Below, piece by piece: positions 13,201 to 25,200 of a DNA stretch of 60,000 bases. The first letter of the stretch is position 1, and every line of letters starts with the position of its first letter. A model generated the notes under the pieces. That model had not been told where the DNA came from. It did no database searches and saw only the letters and a list, made by a program, of their open reading frames with translations. The position numbers and the translations under genes were made by a program. Source of the stretch: Cristatella mucedo (taxonomy: Eukaryota > Bryozoa > Phylactolaemata > Cristatellidae); contig WPIO01000090.1 in assembly GCA_009760855.2 (NCBI GenBank), positions 498,001 to 558,000 on the forward strand, in the 5' to 3' direction.

Positions 13201-16200
13201 GCCTTTACCAGATTTAAAGATAACCTAAAAACCCAACCTATTCAGGACTGTATTTTGTCGATTCCTCTGATTCAACCTTTATGTTCTTATGCATGCTGAC
13301 TAAGCATTCTGCCACTGACCATACTTGCAGGCTGACCATGTGCATGTCGCCAATACACGGTTAATGTTGCTGTTTATTGAGCATGCTGCCACTCAACATT
13401 GTAATGTGTTTCTTTTTGCAGCATATGTAAAGTGCATAGAAAGAGATCGAGTTTTCTGAGGGTGCTTTATCAAGTGTGTTAGTTTTAAAATAATTTCTAA
13501 CTTTGGGAGCATTCAAGTTTAAGCGACTATCTCCAAAGGATTTCATTTTTGTACAAGATTTAGAGACATTTAATTCCGAAAAGTTGATGGTATAATTGTT
13601 AGACTGATTCAAGAGGAAATGTAATAAGTAGACTGGAGAAAAAAACTAGGGTCCTAAAGGAAAGCGAATAACATCGAAGTTGATGCATTGCTTGACTGGA
13701 ACCAGTGCGGGTTGGCTAGAAGTGGTATGATTAGTGACTTTGAATATCACGACAGACAAGCCTTGCTAATAAGTTTTGCACTAGCTATGAGGACCTAGTC
13801 GCACAGGCCCGTAGACCAGCAACCAGTGGGTTACAGAAGTCAAGGAGGAATATCACAAATGTACATAACAACTTATATGTTTTACCCCACTCTAAACAAG
13901 TCTAAATAGTGCTAGGTTTTTGTCACTGAAGGCCAGCAAGCTTAACAGTCGAGTGGATCTGGTTGTTTAATAAAATGCCATTTTAAAACGCGACACCTAG
14001 ATTTAGTGCAGAATCAACAGGAGAAACGGTGGCTGAACCAATTTCGAAATTTTGCAATTTGTTCAATTTTTGCAATTAGTAAGTGTGCTTAGTTTGCTCG
14101 GAACTTGTAAATTAGTTTAGTCATTGACACTAGGAAAGTTTGCTGCCTGACGTGTTGATACTATGCCAGACATGCAGATATGCAGTTGAAAGAGTTCAAC
14201 AGGCTGGAAGTGCTGTTATGATCAAAGTGAAAGTACAGGTGACAGTCATATGCATTAAAGGGAAGGCCTACATTTTGCCTGGCAATTGAATCAAACTTTA
14301 TACATGAAATCTAACTTTCGACCTGATTGAACAGGAGGTATGCTGGAAGAGCCAATTTTGAGCATTAGCCTTTCCAATGTCTTAGTGGCAATGTGTTTGT
14401 CCATAACTAATAAGTTAGCTTTATCATCGTTTAGTATAAGACATTTTGCTGTAGTCCATGTGCGGATGTCATCAATAAATGCAGCGAGTTGAGAGAACTC
14501 ACCATGCTCGAAGCCTGAGAGGTATCACAGAAATGGTACAACTGAGTGCCATCCGCATGGAAGTGAAAACCTAAATTGTGCTTGGCAATGACATCAGCAA
14601 GAGGGAGAGTTTAACCATGAAAAGATCCAGACCTAGAACGGAGCCCAGAGGTACCTTATATTTCAGATACATCGGATGATCTTTGTTTCATTTTCGTAAA
14701 TACTTTGGAGACTCCCACTGAGATAGGACCTGAACCATTGCAGAGCAGTGCCAGTGATGCTCAGACGAGATGAAAGGCACTCTAAAACAACTTTGTGATC
14801 GATTGCATTAAAAGCTGCCGAAAATTCGAGCGAAACAAGCAGAGATTCTCTACACATGTCTGCATTTTTATTTTGGTCATTGTACATCCCAGAAAATGTT
14901 GATTCTGTGTAGTGATTAGCTGTAAAGCCAGACTGGAATTTACTAGCACGGTGGGAAGTTTCAATATATGAGTTTAGCTGGTCTGCCACGACCCGTTTCA
15001 GTGTCTGTGATAGGAGTGGTATAAGGGAGACTGGGCGTTAGCTTCTCAAGCTGTCTTGGTCTCGTCTCGCTTTCTTGTGAAACAGAAAGACTATAGCTTT
15101 TTTTAAAGATGCTGGGACATGACCAGAGGCTTAACGTCATATTGATAATGTTAGTTAAGGATAGCAGCAGCAAATCAATGCAGCATAGCAGTACAACAGT
15201 TTAAATAGTGGCCAAAGGATTTGCTGCCTTCTTTGACTGGCATGAAAACTTCACTACGAAATAGCTGGTAAACTGCTTAAATGAAGACACTGTCGTGCGG
15301 CTAGCAATCGGAAACAGCATTCTAGAGGGGCAGGGTGTTGTCATCTCAGGGATGGACTCCATGACTTGTCTATATTCTCGAGAAAGATTTAAAAGAAGCA
15401 ACCGGCTAGATCATCACAGGGATTATCGGGTAAGGAGCCAATCTAGGAGCCGTTGATCAGATGGTTGATCGTTGACATCAGCATTTTAGGATTGTGCGTT
15501 GGCGATTCAACGATAAATCTATAGAAGCTAGACTTTGAATTGCTTGAATAGATTGGTAAGACCTACAGTAGTCGTCGTATTCCCGTCGATGGTCAGTCAG
15601 TCCAGATCTTGTATATTATTTTTCCAACCTTGCTATTAGTAGGCCTAGCTAGTTTAATCTCTGTGGTAAACCAGTGGCCGTCTGTGGGAGGGTGCACAGT
15701 GTAATTAGTCAAAGGTGCAAACTCGTTGAGCTTGTTAGCTAGTGTGGTGTTGTAGCTCTCTACCAATGATGACAGATCTGAGGGAAGATTGAGCTGGACA
15801 TTTTAGGCGGTTTTAATTTGCTGCAAAGGAAATTAGATCGAATGGTTAGTGCTAGCATGCCCAACGACGAGAATAACATGGTTAGGGTGACTTGCACATA
15901 GTCGGCATGCTAGTTTGGTCAGTGGCAGCATACAGTGTCGGCACACATATGTATACAATGGTGGAATCACGGGGAAAAACTAAATGCTGCGATAGTTAGA
16001 TGCTTTTCAATTCTTTTAATGTGGTCAAGTCAGAGGATGATGTCACGAACTTAATAGTGAGTTCCATGCATCAGGAGGAAATGAATTGATGCATGCTGAC
16101 CAAAGTATTTGGGGTTTGGACATGGTATGGGTAGCCAGTTGGATCCCAAAAAGCTGCCTTAAAAAGCTGCCTTGCTTAGGCAAGCGGAGCAGTAAATTGG

Positions 16201-19200
16201 TAGGGTGAATCCTAAGAATAAATTGACCTGAAAGTCAGTGCCAAAAGCTTGAAATCGATGCTTTCCATAGCTGACAGCCAGTGCTGTTCGGCGAGAAGTG
16301 GTGTGATGTGGTCACTGCCAAGCTCGCAACAAACAAGCCGGGCTGCAGACCTTTGCAACAGCTATCAGCCCCGGATCGCACAGGATGGAAAATCAGGAAG
16401 CTATGAGCTATAGAAGTCAAGACAGGATGTTAAAAATGCACGGACAAGCCTAGGTGTGGTATTCCTGTTTTCAAAAGCCCAAAATTTTAGCGATGCTGAG
16501 TAGGCGAAAGTAGGTGGACTTGATTTCTGAGTTAGTGTAGTCGTCTAAGATAATCTAATTCGTATTGTGACTCGCAGATTTAGTACTTATTCAGCACCAC
16601 AAATTATGACAGCTACGATGTTGAGTTTTAGCCTTTTCCATTTCTGAATCAAACTTCCTAAATAAATGTTTAACATAGCATGCATTCCCTTCGCTTCAAT
16701 TAACATTGTAGAGTTGCTGATTGTAGGAATTACACGTTATTGTAACATTTTCAGATTGTGAGCATCAACAAAGTCATCGGAGAGAAGTTCCTTGACATAC
16801 CGAAATTTGTGTATCTTTTGTGCCTTGGATCGATATGGAACTCTTTTACTTAGGTTTTTTAAACGATCTTCCATCGTTGAAACTAGAGTTAAATCATTTC
16901 ACCTTCCGATCTTACTGGAAAAATTGTTCGACTTTATCAAGTCGGATTTTTTAGATGAATCATCACTTCGTGTCATACAAAATATCCTCCAAACCTTAAA
17001 CGGATAATAACGATAACATAGTTAACAAATCCTTTTACTTAATTAACGTTTCGATATTGTCATTACATTATTTATTTCAGTTGCAAAGATAGCTAATATA
17101 GGGGAAAATTGATTGTAAAAATCCCTTGGAGTTAAATAAAGACAATCCAATGATTCCAATCAGAGGTTATTAATATTATTAGTTTGTACGCCCGAAAATA
17201 TTTCCTGTTTATTCACCTAGCTGTAGACAATCGTATTCCTATAATTTAAACGTGGGGATTAGTGGTTTTGGAAAAGTCTGAACTTCCTATGGTAGTAGAA
17301 AATTTGTATAGTGCATTTAGGGTACTCCATCTCTTTCTAGGCAGCACAAATTTTGCATAAAAATAGTTAGTAAAGGAATAGTCGCAACATCCGCATGCTG
17401 CCGCTACAGTTTCAGCAGGTAAAGCGAAACAAAGGATGAATTACCGATACCTGTCAGATCCTGTGATTAGAAGACTCGTTTTACATTTGTTTTTTAACTT
17501 AATCAAGTCATGGGAAGTTGAGACTAGTCATTAGCTTAAAAACTAATTTATTTTGGCTGGCAGTTAAAAACCCATTACAAACCGTTGAAGACCTGTTTTG
17601 CTGTTATATTAGGTTTTACTTGTTTTCGAAGACATAATGTTCAGTTATTTCTTCGTACTTCTGACCGGCGGGTCAATTGGTTGAGTTCTAATTCTAAAAG
17701 CACAGCACCATCTTCATAAAAATTAAATAACCATATTCATTGATGAAAACGTTTCCCGGTCCTTCATCGACATTCACCTGTACAAATTCTTTGACGAAAG
17801 CTTTGCCCGACTCGTCCGGTTTCCCTCCGTCCTGTTTTTAAGTTTCCCTACACTCCAGGAAGTGACTAAGCCTCATAGAAAAACATTTGCTCATTCTACT
17901 ACTGACTCATATAGGCCAAAAACAAACAAAGTGATCGTGCCACAATTCGCCTTAAAGGCACAACTGGGATGTGGTGTTTAAAGCAATTAAAAGCCAGGCT
18001 GACTTTTCGGTTGGTTACAGACCAGTTTAAAACCGGAGGGTTCAAATCATGTTTTATACGTACCATCCACGAGTTGTGACGTGTTTTGGTAGTGACTTCT
18101 ATGCTTTGCCGGCCTAGGGAAAAGCCACGTCTCAGACGGCTCTGAGGTTCATGTGATGTGGGGTAAACGGATTAGAGTCGGATCGCTGGTTACAGGATGC
18201 TTGGCATAGCTGGGGGACTAGTTCTAATGCAGACGGTTTCGGCACGAGAACGAGGTGACCTGAAACTCATTGACAGAAAGCAAAAATGAATGTGCTGTTT
18301 GATTGGAGCCAGTGAAAAGCCGAAAGACGTGCAGTAGTGCACCAACCATGAAGCTTACAAAATGAATACCGTAACTTAAGAGTTTTGCACAAACCTTAAT
18401 CGTAATATTGAACATCCCAAGAGACCAGAGAGCAGTGAGCAGCAACAATGGAGACCAGAAGTTATTGTTGTGTGGACCAATTTAATGCATTATAAATGTC
18501 CAAGCATGCACGAATTACGGCAAAGGTTTGTAGCTGAAAGTTGGCAGAGTTGATAGCAGAGCTGATGTGTTCGTCCAATAAAGGATGCCTTTGGAGAAGG
18601 AAACATTGATTAGGCAGAGTAATCATAAGGTATGGTGGTGGAGCCAACTTTTAGTGTAAGGCTTTTAGTTTCTGAATCCAGCTTGCAGCTGCCATGCTAA
18701 GGAAATGGGTTTAGCGTCGTACAATTTGTGAAAGTTTTGATGTTGACTGCATCAATACATGCAGCGAGGGAGATGGCGTAAGTCCACGAGCTGAATTTCT
18801 GGGATAATTCAAAGCAACGATACAGCTGAGTTTCATCCATTTGAAGTGAAAGCCTCGATTGTGTGTAGCGATCGCATCGGAAGGATGCAGAGCATAACAT
18901 TTTAAATAAGCAGAAAAAGCACAGAGCCCCGAGGTGCTTTGTGTTTAGGTTGTTTCTCATACTACTTTGGTCCCTTTACAGGAAAATGTTTGATTCTCCC
19001 ACTAAAATAGGACATGAACCGGAGCAGTGCAGTGCCAGCAATGCCAAGGCCAAATGTGGCATGTATAAGAAGGACTTTGTGAGCCTCAGTATGAGATGCT
19101 GCCAACAAATTTCCCTAATGAATTGATCCATCATTAGAGTTGGAAAAATCTTCTAATGAGAATCCATAAATAAGAATTTCTTAAGTACCTAGTATTCTTG

Positions 19201-22200
19201 AGATGGATTTGATGGACGCATCGCTCCAATCGTGCCTTAATGATCAACCTCTCATCATAGGTGGATACAAAAAGAAATGCAAATGCATCTTCCAAATTTT
19301 AAACCTTAAACATTATAATTCACTGTTACCAAAATTCATGCCAATCGCATCAAATGATTTTCTTCATCACTACCCTTTATCTATTAACTACCGTTAGTTA
19401 CTTATCATCATTAGAGTTGGCAAAATATTCTTATGAGTATCCATAAAATAAGAGTTTTCTTAAGTACCTAGAATTCTTGAGATGGATTTGATGGAAGCAT
19501 CGCTCCAAACGTGCATTGATGGTAACCGTATAGTCATACATGGACACGAAAACAAATGCAAATGCATCTTCCAAATTTTATCAGTGCAGTGCCAGCAATG
19601 CCAAGGCCAAATGTGGCATGTATAAGAAGGACTTTGTGAGCCTCAGTATGAGATGCTGCCAACAAATTTCCCTAATGAATTGATCCATCATTAGAGTTGG
19701 AAAAATCTTCTAATGAGAATCCATAAATAAGAATTTCTTAAGTAACTAGTATTCTTGAGATGGATTTGATGGACGCATCGCTCCAATCGTGCCTTAATGA
19801 TCAACCTCTCATCATAGGTGGATACAAAAAGAAATGCAAATGCATCTTCCAAATTTTATCCGGCATTTATTTCACACACGGAGCCTCAGTATGTGATGCT
19901 GCCAACAAATTTCCCAATGAATTGAGATAATAAATAATGAATTGAGACTTTAATTAAGTCTGCATTCGTAAGAATATCGTTTTACATCTTAAGGAATGCT
20001 GACTCAACCAACCCATGGTGCTCGAAAACGAGACAGGAACTTACTATCTGATGTAAGCTCTCTACATAGGAGTTAAGGTGGCCTATCACAATTCGTTCTA
20101 GGGCCTTTTATAGGAGCGGAAGAAAGCAAACTGGACGAAAGCTGACAAAGTCTTCTAGGTATAGTTTTGCTTTCTTAATCAGTGCCCCAACAGCAATCCC
20201 TTTTGGAAATTTACGATTACTTCATTTTTACTAGCATTGATGGACCTGAAGGTTCTCAGTGCCATATTCTTAAATGTCTACTGTATCTATAACCATAATG
20301 AACAAATAAATTGCCTCTAATACCAAAAATCATGCACCTTAAACATTATAATTCACTGTTACCAAAATTCATGCCAATCGCATCAAATGATTTTCTTCAT
20401 CACTACCCTTTATCTATTAACTACCGTTAGTTACTTATCATCATTAGAGTTGGCAAAATATTCTTATGAGAATCCATAAAATAAGAGTTTTCTTAAGTAC
20501 CTAGAATTCTTGAGATGGATTTGATGGAAGCATCGCTCCAAACGTGCATTGATGGTAACCGTATAGTCCTACATGGACACGAAAACAAATGCAAATGCAT
20601 CTTCCAAATTTTATCCGGGATTAATTTCATACACAGTGCAGGAATCGTCCATCGTGACCTCTCGCCAAACAACGTCCTTGTCGATTCAGCAAGGAAACTT
20701 TTCAAGGTAGAATGGCAAAACGGCAGCGGTCGTTATATTTTATATTTGCTATATAAAAGCATTACAGAAGTAATCCTGGACATTTTAGATCACTGATTTT
20801 GATTTAGCTCGGAAGTTGAAGTGGACTGAACCCGGCATGTTAACAGATAAAGTAACAACTCCAAGCTTTCGGGCACCAGAGATTGAATTGACTCCACATC
20901 ACTATACGTATGCAGTGGACATCTGGGCCATTGGATGCATTTTATATCAATTATATCATCGACAGTTCTTTGTTCCTAAATGTATCCTTTTTGTTGGTCA
21001 GTCTTGGAGCATTTGGTTTATCCAGAACCTTTCTATTCTAACAAGACTTCCTTTGTGAAATTATAATATTAAATGTTAGATATATCCAAGGATGTTTGTC
21101 TTTCTGACATATATAACGAATTCAATAAGGAAATCATTCCTTAGCTGCTATAAAAGCAAGCGGGATCGATCTAATTCAACGCATTTTACACAGGATGGGA
21201 GGGCTTAATGAAGAAGACACAGAATTCATTCAGAATGAAGCGGTAAGACAAATAACTGATTTCCTTGCCCAATTTCGATGACGAAAAATTCCCAACTATA
21301 AATAAATACTGAAATACGGGATGCTGTATGATAAAAAAAATAATATATTAATACATTTCAGGAGGTAAGAGGTTTTTCTCTGCACGAGCTCGGACAGTTC
21401 ATTTCAAGGGTATTACCTTTTGCTTCTTACTTTCGCTACCATTGAACCTAGCTATTGTACACGTCTGAATTTTATTTAAAGTAACAATTTAATCAATTTC
21501 AATACAGAATTTTTTTTTGCCAAAGATTAAGGTAAGCAAGCAATGCATTCGCTGGCGTGTCTGAACTTTGCCAAAAATTGAAGGTGGCTAGCAATGCATT
21601 TGCCGGTGGGTGCGAACAGATTGAAGGGCACTGGCAAAGACGTACTTACAGTTTTGATAAAATTGAAGTCTAGTGTATTACTATTGCTGTTGTAAAATTA
21701 TTAGCGTTTCTGTTCGAACATTGTTTACAGCAAAATAGCACCCGAAACTAATACAGGCTTTCAAATAAAGTCAGTTGCATGACTCACGTTAAGGTCCCTT
21801 CATTCTATGGCTCTAGCCTATCTGTCAGATATACTACCCCATCAGGCCAAGCATCGTACCACCTGCTTTTCGGAATCCAAAAGTCTACAAATACCTCTTA
21901 CAAACCTCAAATCCTTTGGAGACCGTGTATTTAGTTCATATGCTCCCAAAGCCTGGAACTCCCTCCCGACCTGCGTCAGAACATCCCCTGACCTGACCAC
22001 ATTTAAAAGGAACCTAAAACACACACCTATTTAGGACAGCATTTAGTGGGTCCCTGTGATTCGTCCTTGATGTGCTTATGCATGCTGACACTGTGCATGC
22101 GGACACTAACCACATTTGCATGCTGAGCCTGTGCATGTCACCCCTAACCATATTATTCATTTCGTTTGTTTTCCAAGCATGGTTTTACTTATCATTCAAT

Positions 22201-25200
22201 TGCATTTCACTTTACAGCAAATGTAAAGCGCCTAGAGAGAGATTAAATTCTCTGAGGGCGCTCTATCAGGTGAATTAATATTATTATTATTACTGTGGAA
22301 CTCGCTTTTACAATTCTTACGCAACGACAACTACTCTCATGCGGCCGACTATAGTAGACCACCTGAAATTCAGCAGATTGCAATACAGGTCACGCGTATG
22401 CAAGATAAGCTGCAATAGTTGATAATAAAAATAGTAATACTGTTTGATCGTATCGATGGAGTAAGCAGAGCAAGATCAATTAAATGAAAGACATTGTTTA
22501 CCGGGGTATCTCCCGAAATAAGGGGGTAGGTCCACAAAAAAGGTCAATATTTTTCGAAATTCGCGTATGAAAGATAAACTAGTAATAAATAAATACAAGC
22601 TCAAATTTTGGTGGCTGTAAGATGACTGGAACATGGCCAATAAAATTATTTTTTAAGACCTTTTTAAACCGTAAGTCGTACATAGATCTCAACAAAATAA
22701 CTTACTTTGACAAATAACTGTGCCGAAACTGCAGTTTTCTGGTGATCACTGTGAATAAAAGCTACTCAGCCCTAAACGGACCCTCAACAAATAATTGGAG
22801 AATGATAAAACGTAAACATTTCCCGGAAATGACACGCCCCTCGAGATCACACGTCCGACTGGTAGTATAACAAAATCATAGAAGAGTAAACCCCCTATCG
22901 GCAGGGTGCCTAGTCCAGCCTCTGAGTACCCGCCTCGCCCATAGCAACCGGCGGTAAACGGCATTCCAAGGCCCACTCCTATTTACTTAGCAGAAATTTC
23001 TTTAAGTTGGTACGTTTACATCGGATCACAAACCAGAAGTGACTGTCATTTTGGCCAGTAGACAAACATTAGGGATAATGTATTGAGAATTGGCTGCTGC
23101 CGGGGCCGACGTAACTAAGGAGTCCATTATCACGGCACTGCATGAATCCTGGGACAGCTGATCCAGTTCCAGGAGCCGCCGTAACGTTCGAGGCGGTAGC
23201 TGCGAGTGGTCCTTTATACGGGGGCCGTCAGCTTGGTGACTTGGATGGAACTAGCCCGTCGTTTACTGGAAGCCAATCTGAAAATGTTGATTCATTTCTA
23301 TTCAAGGAAATTTTGGGGATTTCAAGTTCTCATTTATGTCAAATTGTTAGATATTTGTATTGGCGAATGCTGGTGAGCCGCTCGGCTGTGGCCTGGATTG
23401 CTGGCCTGCGGTATGAGACCTATCGCGGATATCATCGGCTTAGGCTGAATAAAGATCTTGTTCGGTTGACATATTCCTAAGATCCATATTAATATATTTA
23501 TTGAATATGTTGAATAATATTGAATGTTCGTGCGATGATAGCGTTTCCTAGTGCTGCTTCTTGGTTATAGCTTGGTGTTCTCAAGTTTATCTGCAAACGA
23601 CAGTCCCAATGCCTGCTGTCATTAATGTCATATCTCCTAAAATAATGATCCGAAAACCTTAAAACTTTGAAATATATGATTGATTGTAGTTACAGAATCA
23701 TTCCAGCCTTCTCGCATGCACATTGGACCTCAGTAGATAGACTTGTTTTGGTCAAAACTGGCTGTGTTTGTCGTGCTATACTTTGTCATACTTTCACTCA
23801 CATGGCGTAAAAATGTCACAGGTAGGCTACTTGTGACCCAATCAACGTTAAATTTGAAGAACATTTAATGTATGTGTTTCGATGTTGTATGGTGACAAAT
23901 AAAGTAACACTCTTGTTATTCCATGTCACCTGCATGCTTTGGCACTTTAAGTTGGCATCTCTGAGTGCTGTCACAACCGTAGTACTTGGTACCTAGTACA
24001 TTGTACAACTTGGTCGATACTGGGCCGATCTGTGTGAAACTTGAAATATAAGTAGAGCTCACTTGTCTCCACACTCCCCACCTGTGGATGTATGCATGAT
24101 GGGTGTGTATGCATACAATGTGCCTGTCACAAAGTGTCCTTGGGCTGTGTTCGTGATGACAGTCAACAGTTTGAGATGTCAAAATTTTTTTAAAGTTGTT
24201 TGTGGGGGGAGAGTGTCCAGTGGAATGTCTTGCATTTTTTGAGTGGTTTGCTATATTTCTACAAAAACATTTTTTGGATATGAAAACTGAGGAGCTGCCT
24301 TTTACCAGCAGTGCTATACGTAACCTAGAACTTTTAAAGGTCACCAGAAGGTCAAAACATCAGGTCTATTATATAAAACGATGCCAATCAGTTAACTGGT
24401 CTTCGTACAATATTTTTTAAACATGCTTTTAGAGGGATAATTCCCCCTATTGGCGGCCATTTTGTGGGATAACTCCAACTACTGCTGGACGTACCTCTGG
24501 CAGTAGTAGGAGTTATCCCGGCATCCGCCGGCTAGCCCATATACGCTAACCGCCAGTGCCCTGCCCAGCCAGGGTTGTGGGAGCTACTCGGGCCACCCTG
24601 TTCTAAAACAGTGACCAGGCGGCTTCCGAGCTGTCAAAATGGTGCTTCTGAACTGCCTTTTTTCTCAGATCGTGGGATACCGAGATAGCCAGGCAAGATT
24701 CATTGTTTATAAAGAAGCTTTGAAACTCGCAGAAAAGCTTACAGTGACGAGGAAACGTTTTATAATTTATTGCGGATGTTTAGTTCCGCAGTCAAGGGAA
24801 TAATAAAATAGCTCCTAAGTTGTGTAATACATTTTTTGTTATTGTTAACATATCTTTTAAGTGGCTTCGATGTTTAAAACAGTGAAAATTGGCGAATGCC
24901 ATTCATTGCTCAAGACTTGATATATTAGCAAAGAAACATCGATAATCTAGTCATCTTAAAATACAGAAAAGAGGTTTGAGATTTAACTTTCAGGTAGTAT
25001 GTTGAGCATGACGAATGTACTCGACCCGAAATGGTCATTCAAATTAAACTACGGTTTGGACTCCAGGGAACATCAAAAGTGCAAACCTCCAAGTGACTTT
25101 ATCGTGCTGGTTAATCTTTCTGATTGGCAATGGGATGAAAGCCCTCATGTGACTGATTATGGTGTCTCGTTTATTATTGAACCTTATTATTTTCTGGCTA

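Larger units (their letters stand above)
19026..19859. repeat. Locally duplicated segments alpha and beta around the kinase exon
   Basis: Segment alpha (19026-19301) recurs at 19583-19859, and segment beta (19304-19582) recurs at 20337-20615. Copies are almost identical, indicating recent events. The order is alpha, beta, alpha', unique spacer, beta' leading into the intact exon. It fits a tandem duplication of an alpha-spacer-beta block followed by loss of the spacer in one copy. Confidence 0.85.

Noticed and set aside
20493-20705. Minus-strand 70-residue frame opposite kinase exon 3
   Set aside because: Shadow of the coding strand; no motifs.
20515-20796. Start codon at 20515 for a short kinase-fragment gene
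   Set aside because: The exon begins at 20505 in phase with exon 2, and the frame beyond 20706 is intron; the ATG is internal.
21083-21144. Alternative kinase exon YISKDVCLSDIYNEF
   Set aside because: It has a usable acceptor and the right phase but ends in TAG with no donor; a frameshift would be needed to join the next exon. Kept only as intron sequence.
21362-21470. Longer version of kinase exon 6 (read-through to RYH stop)
   Set aside because: The stop at about 21440 would end the kinase before alphaH; the agg|gtatta donor restores the frame to exon 7.
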